Assembly: GCA_035222895.1 (NCBI GenBank)
Contig: JAVYIG010000636.1
Span: 1 to 64,000 of the forward strand
Origin: Strongylocentrotus droebachiensis
Lineage: Eukaryota > Echinodermata > Echinoidea > Camarodonta > Strongylocentrotidae
Direction of reading: 5' to 3'
Length of the DNA: 64,000 nucleotides
Under the pieces are notes generated by a model. That model did not search any database, had not been told where the DNA came from, and saw nothing but the letters and a program-made list of their open reading frames with translations. The first letter of the stretch is position 1, and each line of letters opens with the position of its first letter. Both the position numbers and the translations under genes were made by a program. This document shows positions 1 to 10,611 of this stretch, piece after piece.

Positions 1-835
1 CGATTTTTATAAAAGAACCATATCTTAACGTGGTCGCTAGCATTGGCGAAACAAACAAAGAGAACTGACGAAAACAAAGAGCGTCGATCACTGTCTTACA
101 ACTGTTTGCAAATTAAGGCTAAAGGGCCTATCTCACTGAGCGGCGAATGCTTGCGAACGTAGCGAATTTGGGGTTTCGCCAGAGTTTGTAAAATGTTGTA
201 AAAGGTTGCAAGAAAGATCGCAAACAGTTTTCTTTGTTGTAAACAGTTTTTCTTGTCGCAAAGAAATTTGAACATGTTCAAAATTTCTTTGCGAATTTAT
301 TTGTCCGCAAACAGTTGCAGGCGTTTGCAAAACAGTCGTTAGCGTTTGCAAAACAGTCGTAAGCCTTTGCAAACGGTTGTTAAACGGTTTTGCTCTTTGT
401 TTTCGTCAGTTCTCTGTGTTTCGCCAAAGCTAGCGACCACGTTACCATATGGTTCCTTTATAAAATCGACCCATTGAGTACCAGTAGTTAGCAAAAGGTC
501 TCAAACGTTCACAAATAGTGGCAAAGGATTGGCAAATAGTTGCTAATCTTCGCAAAAGTTGTCGCTAACATTTGTTTACAGTCGCTAATAGTCGCCAACT
601 GCCTTTCGCAAACACTTTCGGAGACATTCGCTCAAATGTTACTAATTGTCGCTAAACGTCACTTAATGTCGCTGATTTTCGCCAACATTCGTCAGAAAAG
701 TTGGCGAATCCAAATTCGCAATGTTCGCAAGCATTCGCTGCTCAGTGAGATAGGCCCTTTACGACTGTTTTGCAATCGCCTGCAACTGTTTGTGGATAAA
801 TAATTTCGCCAAAAAATGTTGAACAGGTTAAACAT
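1..835. mobile_element. Older MITE copy, split by a younger copy
   Basis: Bases 1-121 match the reverse complement of about 400-475 inside the inner element. Bases 760-835 continue the same order as 61795-61890 in the third copy at 61.4 kb. Removing 122-759 therefore restores a continuous older copy. The left end lies outside the window. There is no coding capacity. Confidence 0.7.
122..759. mobile_element. TA-flanked MITE, inner copy (638 bp)
   Basis: It starts AAGGGCCTATCTCACTGAGC and ends with the inverse, giving inverted repeats of about 50 bp with few mismatches. It is flanked by TA at 120-121 and 760-761, a candidate TA target duplication as in Tc1/mariner-type insertion. The interior is full of GCAAA/GCGAA words in both orientations. 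No ORF of transposase type is present, so it is non-autonomous. The same family is at 61411-62040. Confidence 0.8.
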
Positions 836-2424
836 TTATTTCTGAGTTCCTGAGATACAAGGGTTCAAACTTCAAAGGCAGGGGGCCACCCCATTTTTGC
901 CAAAAATCTCAGAATTTGATGGGCCGTATCTCCCAAACCCTTCACCTGATTGACCTCAAATTTGAGATTTGGTGCTGTGAGATCACACTAAACAAGAACA
1001 CTAAGTTTCAGCAAAATTAAATATGGTCGGGTTAAAGTGTTCAAATTTGTTGGGTGATTTAACATGGAATGACCCATTACAGTAATTCAAGTGTGAAAAT
1101 ACGATAGTTTAAACTATTTTTTGCTGTAAAAACTGTAACCTATATACCAATATTCTTTAAAAGTTCGACACAGAGATCATTTATATGGAAGTTTCACGAT
1201 AGCTTATCATCTAAGTAGATGCCCAAGAATTCAATATTGTAACAATTAAAATAGAGGTAAATTCGCTTAGAAAGAGGTCTATCGATTGTCCAGGTGGATG
1301 GTATATAACACCATTTATTATATTCTTGTTCTGTTTATTATATAATTCAATAAAAGGATTTTCATTCAGTAGCAATGTTAATTCTCGTTTCTCTTTACAG
1401 TACTTACCGGAACGATCTATCAATGTACATACCAGTACCACTACCACGTTTATTTTGTCGATTATTGCATATCAAATCTTAATTTGCTAAATCATACAAT
1501 TTTATTGATAATGTACATATCACACAACCAGGTTACAGTTAGACCAATTATTTTAAGAGGACATTTTTATTTTTTTAAATTTTTGTTTGGTCCCGAAATT
1601 TGAAATTTTGACCGATCGCCATTTCGTTCCGTTGTGGGTGGTGGGGGGGGGGGGGGGGGGAGGGGGGGGGGGGGGGTAAGGTCATATTTTTTAGGTCATC
1701 CGTTAGGATGTAAAAAAAAAATTAATAAAAAAAAATAAAAAAATCAAAGCTCAAAGGGGGGGGGGGGGGGGATAGGATTTCCGCCGAAACATACACATAC
1801 AAAAACTGAAGGGGGGTTAACCACCCCCCCCCCCCTGCGTACGCGCCTGGCTACGAGTAATGCATGCATGCAGAGCCTCTGCTGCTTCTGACGAAGCCAG
1901 AAGTGAAAGATCTGTAACTCTGCTCGAGGCTGCAATTTAGAGTCTGCGGGTCTGTAGACTACACTAGCAGTGTTTCGGTCGCTCCCTAGCACCGTGGACC
2001 TATTACATAATAGGTCCATGCTAGCACTGACCAGTGGACGTAATCATTTTGACTGGTATGTCCCCTGTTGTCCGAAATCATTGATCGGAGGAGCGCTGTG
2101 GTGTAACGTCCATTCAAGCAGTAAGAGTTGGGAGATGTGAGATATACTTGTATTATAACGGGTAGGCCTGTGTATTGAACGTGTTGGGTTAGATAATAGC
2201 CGGTGTCAAGTGGCGAAAGGGACTGTATAATTTAATTTAACTAGCTAATAGCTGTGGTGAAAACTGGTGATATAACACAAACATGGTGAGTTATAATTAA
2301 TTATTTCTCGGGGGTCAGTTTTATGAACCTCACATTAACATACTTGTTCTGTAATTCTGCTCTTGATTTTAGCCGTACTGGCATATGTGCATGGATTGGC
2401 TCAGGTCAAGGGTACACTTTACTT
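836..2424. other. No gene seen
   Basis: AT-rich DNA with no ORF that resembles a known protein. Homopolymer tracts: G at 1642-1676 (one interrupting A), G at 1756-1771 and C at 1824-1835. The G tracts could form quadruplexes and are likely to be poorly sequenced. Confidence 0.6.
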
Positions 2425-2508
2425 ACTTTACTTTAATACACGATGTTGTAGGTCTAAGCCTGTTCATCGATCCAGGATTCTTCCGTGATTACTGCTATTT
2501 GTGGAGGG
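2425..2508 (+). repeat. 85-bp repeat, inverted partner at 6957-7047
   Basis: The segment from the ACTTT microsatellite through the words CTGTTCATCGATCCAGGATT and GCTATTTGTGGAG is found as its reverse complement at 6957-7047 with few mismatches. The pair brackets 4.4 kb that contains LINE scraps and the mariner-like element. It could be a dispersed repeat or the ends of a composite element. Confidence 0.65.
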
Positions 2509-2654
2509 ATTGAAAACTGGGAAATTGTTCAATTATCCAAAACCATGAGACTCAAACACACATTAGCATTTTTATATTAGAAAGTACCATTGGGGGAAGC
2601 TCCAAACAAGGTTTCAGCTAATTGAATTCTAATAAAGATTTGAGAGCAATTTTA

Positions 2655-2835
2655 TGATGATTTTTTTTTGAAATATTCAAGGCTAGATATAAGAAAATAC
2701 TTTTTTAGCAATAGAGTTGTGGAACTGTGGAATGGTCTCCCAGAAAACGTTGTGGCAGCTGGGTCGGTAAACTCATTTAAGAATAGACTTGATAGTCACT
2801 GGTCAAAGAATGCAAGCCTTTTGTATGAGCCGGTC
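2655..2835 (+). mobile_element. LINE reverse transcriptase, 3'-terminal scrap
   Basis: The + frame reads LDIRKYFFSNRVVELWNGLP, then a stretch including SVNSFKNRLDSHWSKN. This is the usual C-terminus that follows the reverse transcriptase in many invertebrate LINE polyproteins. Nothing upstream is recognisable, so the copy is 5'-truncated. A T run at about 2841 may be the poly-A end of a second retroelement on the - strand. No intact ORF. Confidence 0.65.
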
Positions 2836-3779
2836 CAGGTTTTTTTTTTAAAACATCACTTTATTGTTCAAACTTGCACAACAAAGGAAAACAATAGCCC
2901 AGGACAATTCCATTTTACTGGAAAATGCAGGGCATTACAAGTACATACATGTAGATATACAGTGAATAATGTTATATAACATCAACAAAAATTAACTAAT
3001 TTTACAACATAGTGAAAGCTGAGCTAGGAGTTATGGATATTTCTAGCTATAGATGAAATAAGAGGAGCTAAATATTGAAATATCATTTGATATATCAAAT
3101 TAATAAATACGAAGCATACATAATGAGTATTATAAGAGTTTGATTAGAGTTAAGAGGATTCTATCAGTGCCAGGCAATGAAAAGAGGCGAGCAGTAGAAA
3201 GAAATATAAGACTGTTTAGAAAACTACATGGGGTATGGACTATGTTGCGTGTTAACTAGTAATCCCACATAATTTCTTTTTAATTAAACTACTAAAAAGC
3301 AGTATCCCTCCAAATTGATTATGGTTAAAAACTGGTTCTATATTCTATAATTTCACATAAGAAACAATGATTACAGAATTATCAGAAACCTCTTCTCTCT
3401 TTCTCAACAGTGACAGACAATTAAACTATCACTAGGCCCTTGGTAGTTACTATTAATAATCAAACATAGATAACTTCCAACAGCACAATAATGTAAAGGA
3501 GACTCAACTTAGTCACTATGGTATTAATGATTACCGCTTAATACAAGTCTCGAAATATCAGGAGTCCTGTTCAGTACAACTTAAGACAGTACTAAAACAA
3601 GTCAGTTAAATATCATTCACACTGCATGAATAATAACAGTCAAGAAAATACTACTCAAATCTAAGCTAGACAGCGTTTAGATTTACTTACATAGGCACGA
3701 AATATTGTGGTTCAACAAACCACTAAACAAATCTCTACTTGTGTATGTGTACGGAATGCACAACACGAGAATACAACAA
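2836..3779. other. No gene seen
   Basis: AT-rich sequence without a recognisable coding region, RNA gene or tandem repeat. Confidence 0.55.
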
Positions 3780-3781
3780 TA

Positions 3782-5209
3782 CAGTGTGAGTCAAAAAAAA
3801 CTTTACACCTAGGAAATTACTAATAATTTAAAAAATAATTTATGAACAGTGAAGTATTATACATCATATGAAAGAGTGTTTTATCCTGAATCATTTGGTA
3901 CAATTTTTGGGTGGAATGTGTTCACGCTTGGATGAACAGGAGGTTTTGTTTGCGAGAGTGCAAAAATCGAATTGCGCCAAAGTCTTAAAGTGAGAGAATG
4001 AATTGAATGTATGAAATGAGATGCATTGCAGATGCTTTTTTCAGTAGCAAAGTCACACACACACACACGCACACGCACATATGAAACACACACACTAACA
4101 CACCCACCCACACACACGCGCACACACACAAACATATGATAATGGTGTTCATTTGGAGTAAAATACTTTACTTTTTACTGGATCTTCAAATTGTTAACGA
4201 TCATCATAATTATGATGATAATGTTAATTCAAATGCTTATCATCATGGATCCTTTAAGGCTTCTTTTGTGAACAGCAAGTAACTGTTCATCTACTCCTCG
4301 ACATGACCTCCGTCCCTTTCGATGCACTTTCTAGCGCGATGGAGCATCTCCTGAAACACTCGACGAAGCATGCGCCTGTCTCTCCCAAGTGCTTCGCTCT
4401 CAATCCGGCCTGATCCTCTCTCGTAGGTCGTTGAGGTTCGCAGGTGGGCTCTGGTACACCCGAGACTTGAGATAACCCCAGACGAAAAAATCAAGCGGTG
4501 TTAGGTCCGGGGATCGACGTGGCCACTCCACAGGTTCGTTCAGAGCGATGATCCTGTTCCCGAAGAGTTCTCTCAACCTGGTCATCACAATCCTTGTCCT
4601 GTGAGCAGGGGCACCATCTTGTGCCCACCAAATGTGCCTGAAAGGACCGTTTCTCTGACGCCTAAATCGTGCCATCTGATTCAGAGCCGGGACGACCTGA
4701 TCATCTATCATTCTTAGATAGCGCTCCCCATTCACTGTCTGTTCAAAGAAGAAGGGTCCAAGAAGACTTCCATTTCCAAGAAGGCCGATCCAAACTGTCA
4801 CATCTAAATTTGCTATGCGAGTGTGTGTGTGTGTGTGTGTGTATGTGCGAGTGTGTGCGTGTGTTTGTGTGACTTATTGAGTGTGACTCTGTGTGTGTTT
4901 TGATATGTGTGACATGATTAATTTTGGTAGGGATGTTATTTGGATCTGCAAAGACCGAATTAATACCGAAATCCCAATTGTTTTATTCAAACATCACAAA
5001 AGCATTATTTGGCGCAAGTCGATTTTTGCACTCTCGCAAACAATGCCTCCTATTTATCCAAGCGTGAACAAATACCACCCAAAATGGTACCAAACGATTT
5101 GGGATGAAACACTTTTTCATATGGTGTATAATAATTTACTTTTCATAAATGATTCTTTAAATTATTAGCATTTTTCTAGGTGTAAAGTTTTTTTTTTTGA
5201 CTCACACTG
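3782..5209 (-). mobile_element. Mariner/Tc1-superfamily element, 1428 bp, decayed
   Basis: The ends CAGTGTGAGTCAAAAAAA and its inverse are flanked by TA at 3780-3781 and 5210-5211. The inverted repeats extend about 200 bp: the block with ACTCTCGCAAAC and the AAGCGTGAACA word is present on both sides (3940-3975 and 5030-5075). A transposase remnant is encoded on the - strand. CA repeats (4053-4133) and GT repeats (4821-4900) occupy equivalent subterminal positions. The N-terminal half of the transposase has no room, so the element is internally deleted. Confidence 0.85.
4291..4801 (-). pseudogene. Mariner-like transposase, C-terminal half, frameshifted
   Basis: Read from 4801 downwards, the protein contains WWAQDGAPAHR, RIIALNEPVEWPRRSPDLTP and LDFFVWGYLKSRVY. 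These are the second and third catalytic aspartate motifs of a DDE/D transposase. I count 36 residues between the two aspartates, close to the DD34D-DD37D groups. After LNDLRERI the reading frame shifts, and the tail (RRMLRRVFQEMLHRARKCIERDGGHVEE) continues in another frame to 4291. The N-terminal helix-turn-helix region and first catalytic Asp are missing. In the intact family the protein cuts and pastes the element at TA sites; this copy cannot. Confidence 0.85.
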
Positions 5210-5532
5210 TATATCGGTGGATCTAGACTATAGCAGAGCTAGATCAGTAGACCAGGCATAGGCCTAGAACTAGTGCAATTATAAACATGTAAAATATGTG
5301 TTAGTAAGCGTACGCACTCAACAACAGGCACTCAGTCAGTCAAAATAAGGCATCACAATGATAAACAATGCAATGCATAAATCACAATATAATAAACGTT
5401 ACGTGAGTCATTGGAGTTGAATTCAAAGTAGATCTTCTTCAAGTTCTAGATAGATGTAGAAACTAGCTAGTCGAAAACGGTGGTCGATGAGCTGGTTGTC
5501 GATCGCGTAGGATATGCAGACGATGATCGACG

Positions 5533-5703
5533 CTAGGTGAATACCACGATGATGAAGACGATGTTGAAGACAACGATGATGACAACGATGATGAAGATGA
5601 CGCTGGTGAAGACAGCGATGATGAAGTCGACGATGAAGACGACGCTGGTGAAGACAACGATGATGAAGACAACGGTGATGAAGACGATGATGAATCAGTA
5701 TAA
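5533..5703 (+). repeat. GATGAAGAC minisatellite, acidic in one frame
   Basis: Imperfect 9-, 15- and 30-bp units of GATGAAGAC/GACGCTGGTGAAGAC. One + frame is open for about 56 codons, reads almost only Asp/Glu with DDAGED repeated twice, and ends in TAA. There is no ATG in that frame. It could be an acidic C-terminal exon, but the flanks support no gene and a simple repeat is the safer call. The opposite strand gives an equally artificial His/Ser/Leu ORF. Confidence 0.5.
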
Positions 5704-6460
5704 CAGATGAATACAATGATGATGCAGTCAATGTCAATAGATCAACTTCAGTGACTTGCGATGCAGGTCGAAGAATCAAATGTCGAGACAATATATATCA
5801 TATGAAGTCGATGATAAAAGGTTGTCAAACAATAATGCAGGTGAGAAAAACGTTAGGTCATATTAAATGTTCTATTTTCACTGCACGGCGAATTAAATAG
5901 TGTCGTCAATGCAGAACACAAGAGAGAGTCAAAATATATCTTGTAAAACGTACAAGATGTAAATAGGCGAGCACGTCCACCGGGAATGGTCCGGGGACGT
6001 AGTAGTTCAATCCTCGTTGGATACAATTTTCTAGGTACAATAATCGACACAATAACAGCATGTGTGTATACCAATATTAAAACAGTTCACTGATTCCCGC
6101 ACAGGAAAATCAGAAGAGCGCCAATCAACTACAGCGCGATTGGTTCAGAACACGCGCACATGTATGTTAATTAAGCACGTGATCTAAATACTTATGAATA
6201 AATACGCGTACATCTATGTTAATTCATCATGTGATCAAAATACTAATGAATAAACATCGTTCAATAATAAATCGAGTTAAAACCAGTTCTGAGGACATGA
6301 AGTAATACCAAATCCTCGAACTCTCAATGACTTCTAAAGCGGCCATTTTGGATTAAAAACACAATATGTATACCAGTGAATTATAAATGAATGCATTGTA
6401 ACATTTGTCGCTACAACTGGTTACAAGGTGTACGTATTATCCAATTTGTGTGTGTGAGTA
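5704..6460. other. No gene seen
   Basis: No recognisable coding or RNA feature on either strand. Confidence 0.5.
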
Positions 6461-6461
6461 A

Positions 6462-6782
6462 TTACATACTTGAAATGCGAAGGGGAATTTTGGTTTCCCA
6501 TTTATTTGCATTGTTTGAGTAGTAGATGACAAACGAAGAAACAATAGATAGTTTGGATAGAGTCTGTCGAACTTGTTTCAAATTGACAGGTTTTCCAATT
6601 TCTTTCAACAGCTGCTTTAGTCTCGTTACATTGTCTGGCGAAATATGACCTCTAGAGCCGATTTCCAAAGGAAGATACACCACAGAATATCTATTAGCCT
6701 GTATATCGGCAACTAACGGGGCATATTTGTTCGATTTATATTCATGTGCCTTAACTACATTCATTTCAAAGGGAACTGACAA
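6462..6782 (-). pseudogene. Retroelement-type C-terminal fragment
   Basis: The - frame has VPFEMNVVKAHEYKSNKYAPL followed by YSVVYLPLEIGSRGHIS. From memory, the pattern P-x-E...AHE.K..KY..L...(12 residues)...P.E.G.RG is a C-terminal block that follows the reverse transcriptase in a widespread invertebrate retroelement protein family. The rest of that protein is absent. No catalytic motif is present here, so this is a scrap and the assignment is tentative. Confidence 0.5.
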
Positions 6783-6956
6783 TTTAAGTATGAGGATTTT
6801 CTTTAAGTTCTTCCAAAAAACACAAATGTCTGGGATGAGGTTGGTTTGGGTACACTCACTCTAGTGGAATTGTGGAGATGCCTTCTTTTGTCCATCGCTC
6901 TACTTTCAGGTCTGTGTACATAATATTGTCTCATGTTAATTACACAACCTCCTCCC

Positions 6957-7047
6957 TCCACAAATAGCAGTTATCATGGAAGAATCCTGGATCGATGAAC
7001 AGGCTTAGACCTACAACATTGTGTATTAAAGTAAAGTAAGTAAAGTA
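6957..7047 (-). repeat. Inverted partner of 2425-2508
   Basis: Reverse complement of the 2425-2508 repeat, ending in the AAAGT pentamer microsatellite at 7030-7048. Confidence 0.65.
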
Positions 7048-7432
7048 AAAAAAGGCCTATTTTCATCACTTTTAATGTTACATTCAAAACATGCACTAAT
7101 TGGTTCCCCATTTTTACTAATGGGATGCAAAACTTATGATCTTTTGAAATCTTGATGTAGAATCTATATGTAATACTTAACATTTCTGTTGAGTTAATTC
7201 CTATTATTTTACTTTTTACACATAATATGTAGTTGTGATATATCATTTCCAAACGGGAATAGCAAATCGGTCGATTTTAGTCAAGAAACATTGTTGTATA
7301 GCTTTATTAATATCTTGGCCTTGAGAGGGAGCTATGCAACATAAAGAGTTTATTATTGACAATTTCATAAATTTAGACTCGATTTCAACCGCGACAACGA
7401 TCACTGAATATTGTAGGCTCACCGTCGCCGTT

Positions 7433-8101
7433 TTCACGAACCGGCACAAGCCACCGAAATCCCTTCAAAATGTAGTTTTTATTTTTTTTTTGCATTTTTA
7501 GCATAAGTTATCAACAATCTTTCATCTCACCAAATTTCAGCATCCAAAACGCTTTAGTTTTTGAGATATCCATGGTTACACAAATGACAAAAACGACACA
7601 CGAGCCAAAAAGCACGATTCATATTTTCACGAACCGGCACGCGCCGTTATAAGTCAATGGGCTGTGCCGGTTCGTGAAATATCTGTGCGCTTACAAGACC
7701 TAGACGACGCGACACAGGCGGTTGTGCCGGTTCGTGAAAATAAAATACGCGCTAAGACAGCGCGAGCGCTGTTGTCTTGCGCGTAAAGTTACATAGGAAA
7801 AACGACACAGTGGCTTGTGCCGGTTCGTGAAAATATTTTTGCTACGTAAACAGCAAAATAATATTTTCACGAACCGGCACGAGAGTCCAAAGCTTCGTAA
7901 TATTAATAGTAATTGTCATTATGCTTAACAAATGGAATGTATAGAAAATACAGAATATTTTCCTTTCATTGATATGTATTTTGTGATATAAAATTTGACA
8001 TAAGGCATGTTTCTGGCGAATTCAAAACGGGCTAAACGTAAAACGCATTTTTCTCAGAATGTACTTATTTCGTTGCGCGTTGGGCTGTGCCGGTTCGTGA
8101 A
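7433..8101. mobile_element. Non-autonomous element with repeated terminal 15-mer
   Basis: It begins TTCACGAACCGGCACA and ends TGTGCCGGTTCGTGAA. The exact 15-mer occurs seven times: TTCACGAACCGGCAC at 7433, 7626 and 7866, and its reverse complement at 7664, 7724, 7817 and 8087. The flanking DNA on both sides (7370-7430 and 8102-8165) is found fused at 38224-38345, an apparent empty or deleted site, which supports insertion. No ORF of note. Target duplication is not clear. It may be a MITE with subterminal transposase-binding repeats. Confidence 0.7.
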
Positions 8102-8456
8102 TTATGCCTCCAATATGTTAATTTGAACCAAATTCATGACCCCATACCAAAACTTTGTATTACCTAAATAATTGATTTATTTACAAGCTTGCAATGTTAT
8201 TATGTTTAGTTTCACTTAATCTTTGATTTCCAATCAGATCATTTCATTCCGGGTCATGGTTTTAAAAAATATTTAGATTTCTGTAAATGGAAAATGTTTG
8301 TTGTCCTGCAGTTATGTAAATACCAGTGCAACAGAATCTATACAAAAACATATTGTATTCTTTCAAAATGATAAATGGTGTATATAGGTGAATGAAGAGC
8401 ACTGATAACATTGTATTCCCCATGTTTAACTTGTATGTGTTATTCAATCAACAATA

Positions 8457-9080
8457 TGTGGACACCGAGTTATGTACGTGACAGTTATGTGTCGTACACC
8501 ATGTTTTTTTTTCTTCTTTTAATAAGACCACCTATATTTAGTTATTTGTCATGGTAAGGTAGTAAAATATGTATAAGACATACACATGTCTGATTCAATG
8601 GTGAGAAGAATATTACAAAATATTGCAGTTTGAACTTTTTCATGTCATGTACATAAGTACATAACTAGACACTATTATGAAAAGTCACCGAGTTATGTAC
8701 GTTACTACCAATCAAAAAATTGAAATAAATTATCATAAATATATCAATTTAATTCTTACAGCATGAATTGCACCCTTCTGCATTTTCATTTAAACAAATA
8801 TTTATTGAATTTAAGGAACAAGAAGGTATTATTTGAATATAAAACTACTGTTGGTGTCCACAGTTATGTACGATTAAGTACAGAAATCTTACATTTCAGT
8901 CCTGAAATAGTAGTTTACAAAATATTTACACATTGCAAATTATGTTTCATTCAGGAAACACATCATTCCTTCAATAGAAGACGTTATCAGACTAATGCGA
9001 AACCATATCTGACAATACGAATAAGGCAAAGAGAAAGCATGTAGAGAATACGATGTACTGTACATAACTCGGTGTCCACA
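8457..9080. mobile_element. Second MITE-like element with scattered terminal motif
   Basis: The ends are TGTGGACACCGAGTTATGTAC and its near-perfect inverse, finishing GGTGTCCACA at 9080. The inner word CACCGAGTTATGTACGT recurs at about 8687, and GTGTCCACAGTTATGTACG at about 8854. Related sequences lie outside at about 9222 and 9581. The layout parallels the element at 7433-8101, though the motif differs. No transposase is encoded. Confidence 0.65.
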
Positions 9081-9173
9081 TTTGTTTTGGCCATATTCTA
9101 ATAACTAAATTGAAAACAATTGATATGGCAATGGTTTTAAGTTTTGTTTACGATATGTTTTAACATCTAATGT

Positions 9174-9893
9174 ACTTTGTCAGAAAAAAAGTTAAATTAT
9201 AAGACAAATATCAGCATGAAGTGGACATCGAGTTATGTACGTAACATTTTTGATGTGATATTTGGCTACCATTTGCCGTTTTTTTTAGTTTTTAGCTATG
9301 TGTTGCATAATGTTTGCAGATTACAAAAATATTGTTGCCACAGTCTATAATTGACTTTTAAAACCCACCTCATACGTAACACTTTTGTGCCCTTGATCAG
9401 AGCCATGCACATATAGGTTTACTATAAATATGATGCAAAACGGTGATGATAGCAAAATCATATGTCTCTCCAACTGACTCTGCTATGTCATGCATGTGGT
9501 TATATCAAGCCTTATCAAGGAGTCCAATTAATTACTTTGTCAGAAAAAAAGTTAAATTATAAGACAAATATCAGCATGAAGTGGCATCGAGTTATGTACG
9601 TAACATTTTTGATGTGATATTTGGCTACCATTTGCCGTTTTTTGAGTTTTTAGCTATGTGTTGCATAATGTTTGCAGATTACAAAAATATTGTTGCCACA
9701 GTCTATAATTGACTTTTAAAACCCACCTCATACGTAACACTTTTGTGCCCTTGATCAGAGCCATGCACATATAGGTTTACTATAAATATGATGCAAAACG
9801 GTGATGATAGCAAAATCATATGTCTCTCCAACTGACTCTGCTATGTCATGCATGTGGTTATATCAAGCCTTATCAAGGAGTCCAATTAATTAA
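9174..9893 (+). repeat. 360-bp tandem duplication, two copies
   Basis: 9174-9533 and 9534-9893 are nearly identical, with only a few single-base differences (for example GTGGACATCG versus GTGGCATCG, and a shorter T run in copy two). Each copy carries one GAGTTATGTACGT word related to the neighbouring element. The high identity suggests a recent event or an assembly duplication. Confidence 0.85.
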
Positions 9894-10257
9894 ATAACTC
9901 CTTGGTTATATAAGGGAGGTATGTGACCTCCCTCATATCATGGGCCACGTGTAGACAAGAACATAGTAGGTTCATTGTTATTCCTAATAATTACTATTAC
10001 TGCTGTGCTGTTATTATTTGTGTTATCATCATCTTCTTCTTCTTCCTCCGCTCTATCGGAGATCAGCAGCTACCAGAGTTACTGCAAGTTGCCATAGCAG
10101 GCAGCCTTGTCATGTCAGGTAGAATGTGTACTGGCGATTGTATAATTAGCACGAGCAGAGTGGATATTGTATAAAAATGACAGTGGTGCATTAAAGGGCC
10201 CATGACATCGAAATACAAGTGTATTCCCGATGGTGTGCAGTCCTGCATACCGTATCA

Positions 10258-10593
10258 GGACAATTACCCCCTGGGCAATCACCCCCCGGAAAATTACCCC
10301 CCAGAAAACTACCCCCCGAGGACAATTACCCCCCGGAAAATCACCCCCCGGAGAATTTTCCCCCGAGGACAATTACCCCCAAGGACAATTACCCCCCGGA
10401 AAATTACCCCCCCGGAGAATTACCCCCCGAGGACAACTACCCCCCAGAGACAATTACCCCCCGAGGACAACTACCCCCGAGGACAATTACCCCTCGAGGA
10501 CAACTACCCCCGAGGACAATTACCCCCCGAGGACAACTACCCCCGAGGACAATAACCCTCCGAGGACAACTACCCCCCGAGGACAATTACCCC
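10258..10593 (+). repeat. 18-bp minisatellite CCCCCCGAGGACAATTAC
   Basis: About 18 imperfect copies. Variant units replace GAGGA with GGAAA or AGAAA. Three + frames are open across the array and give Pro/Asn/Tyr- or Pro/Arg/Thr-rich peptides. Openness in every frame comes from the repeat unit and is not evidence of a gene. Confidence 0.85.
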
Positions 10594-10611
10594 CCCCCCC
10601 ATGGACACTTC

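Noticed and set aside
1744..2019. 91-codon - strand ORF
   Set aside because: Its ends come from poly-C/poly-G tracts and the middle resembles nothing.
5423..5791. His-rich 122-codon - strand ORF
   Set aside because: Antisense of the GATGAAGAC microsatellite; no conserved feature.
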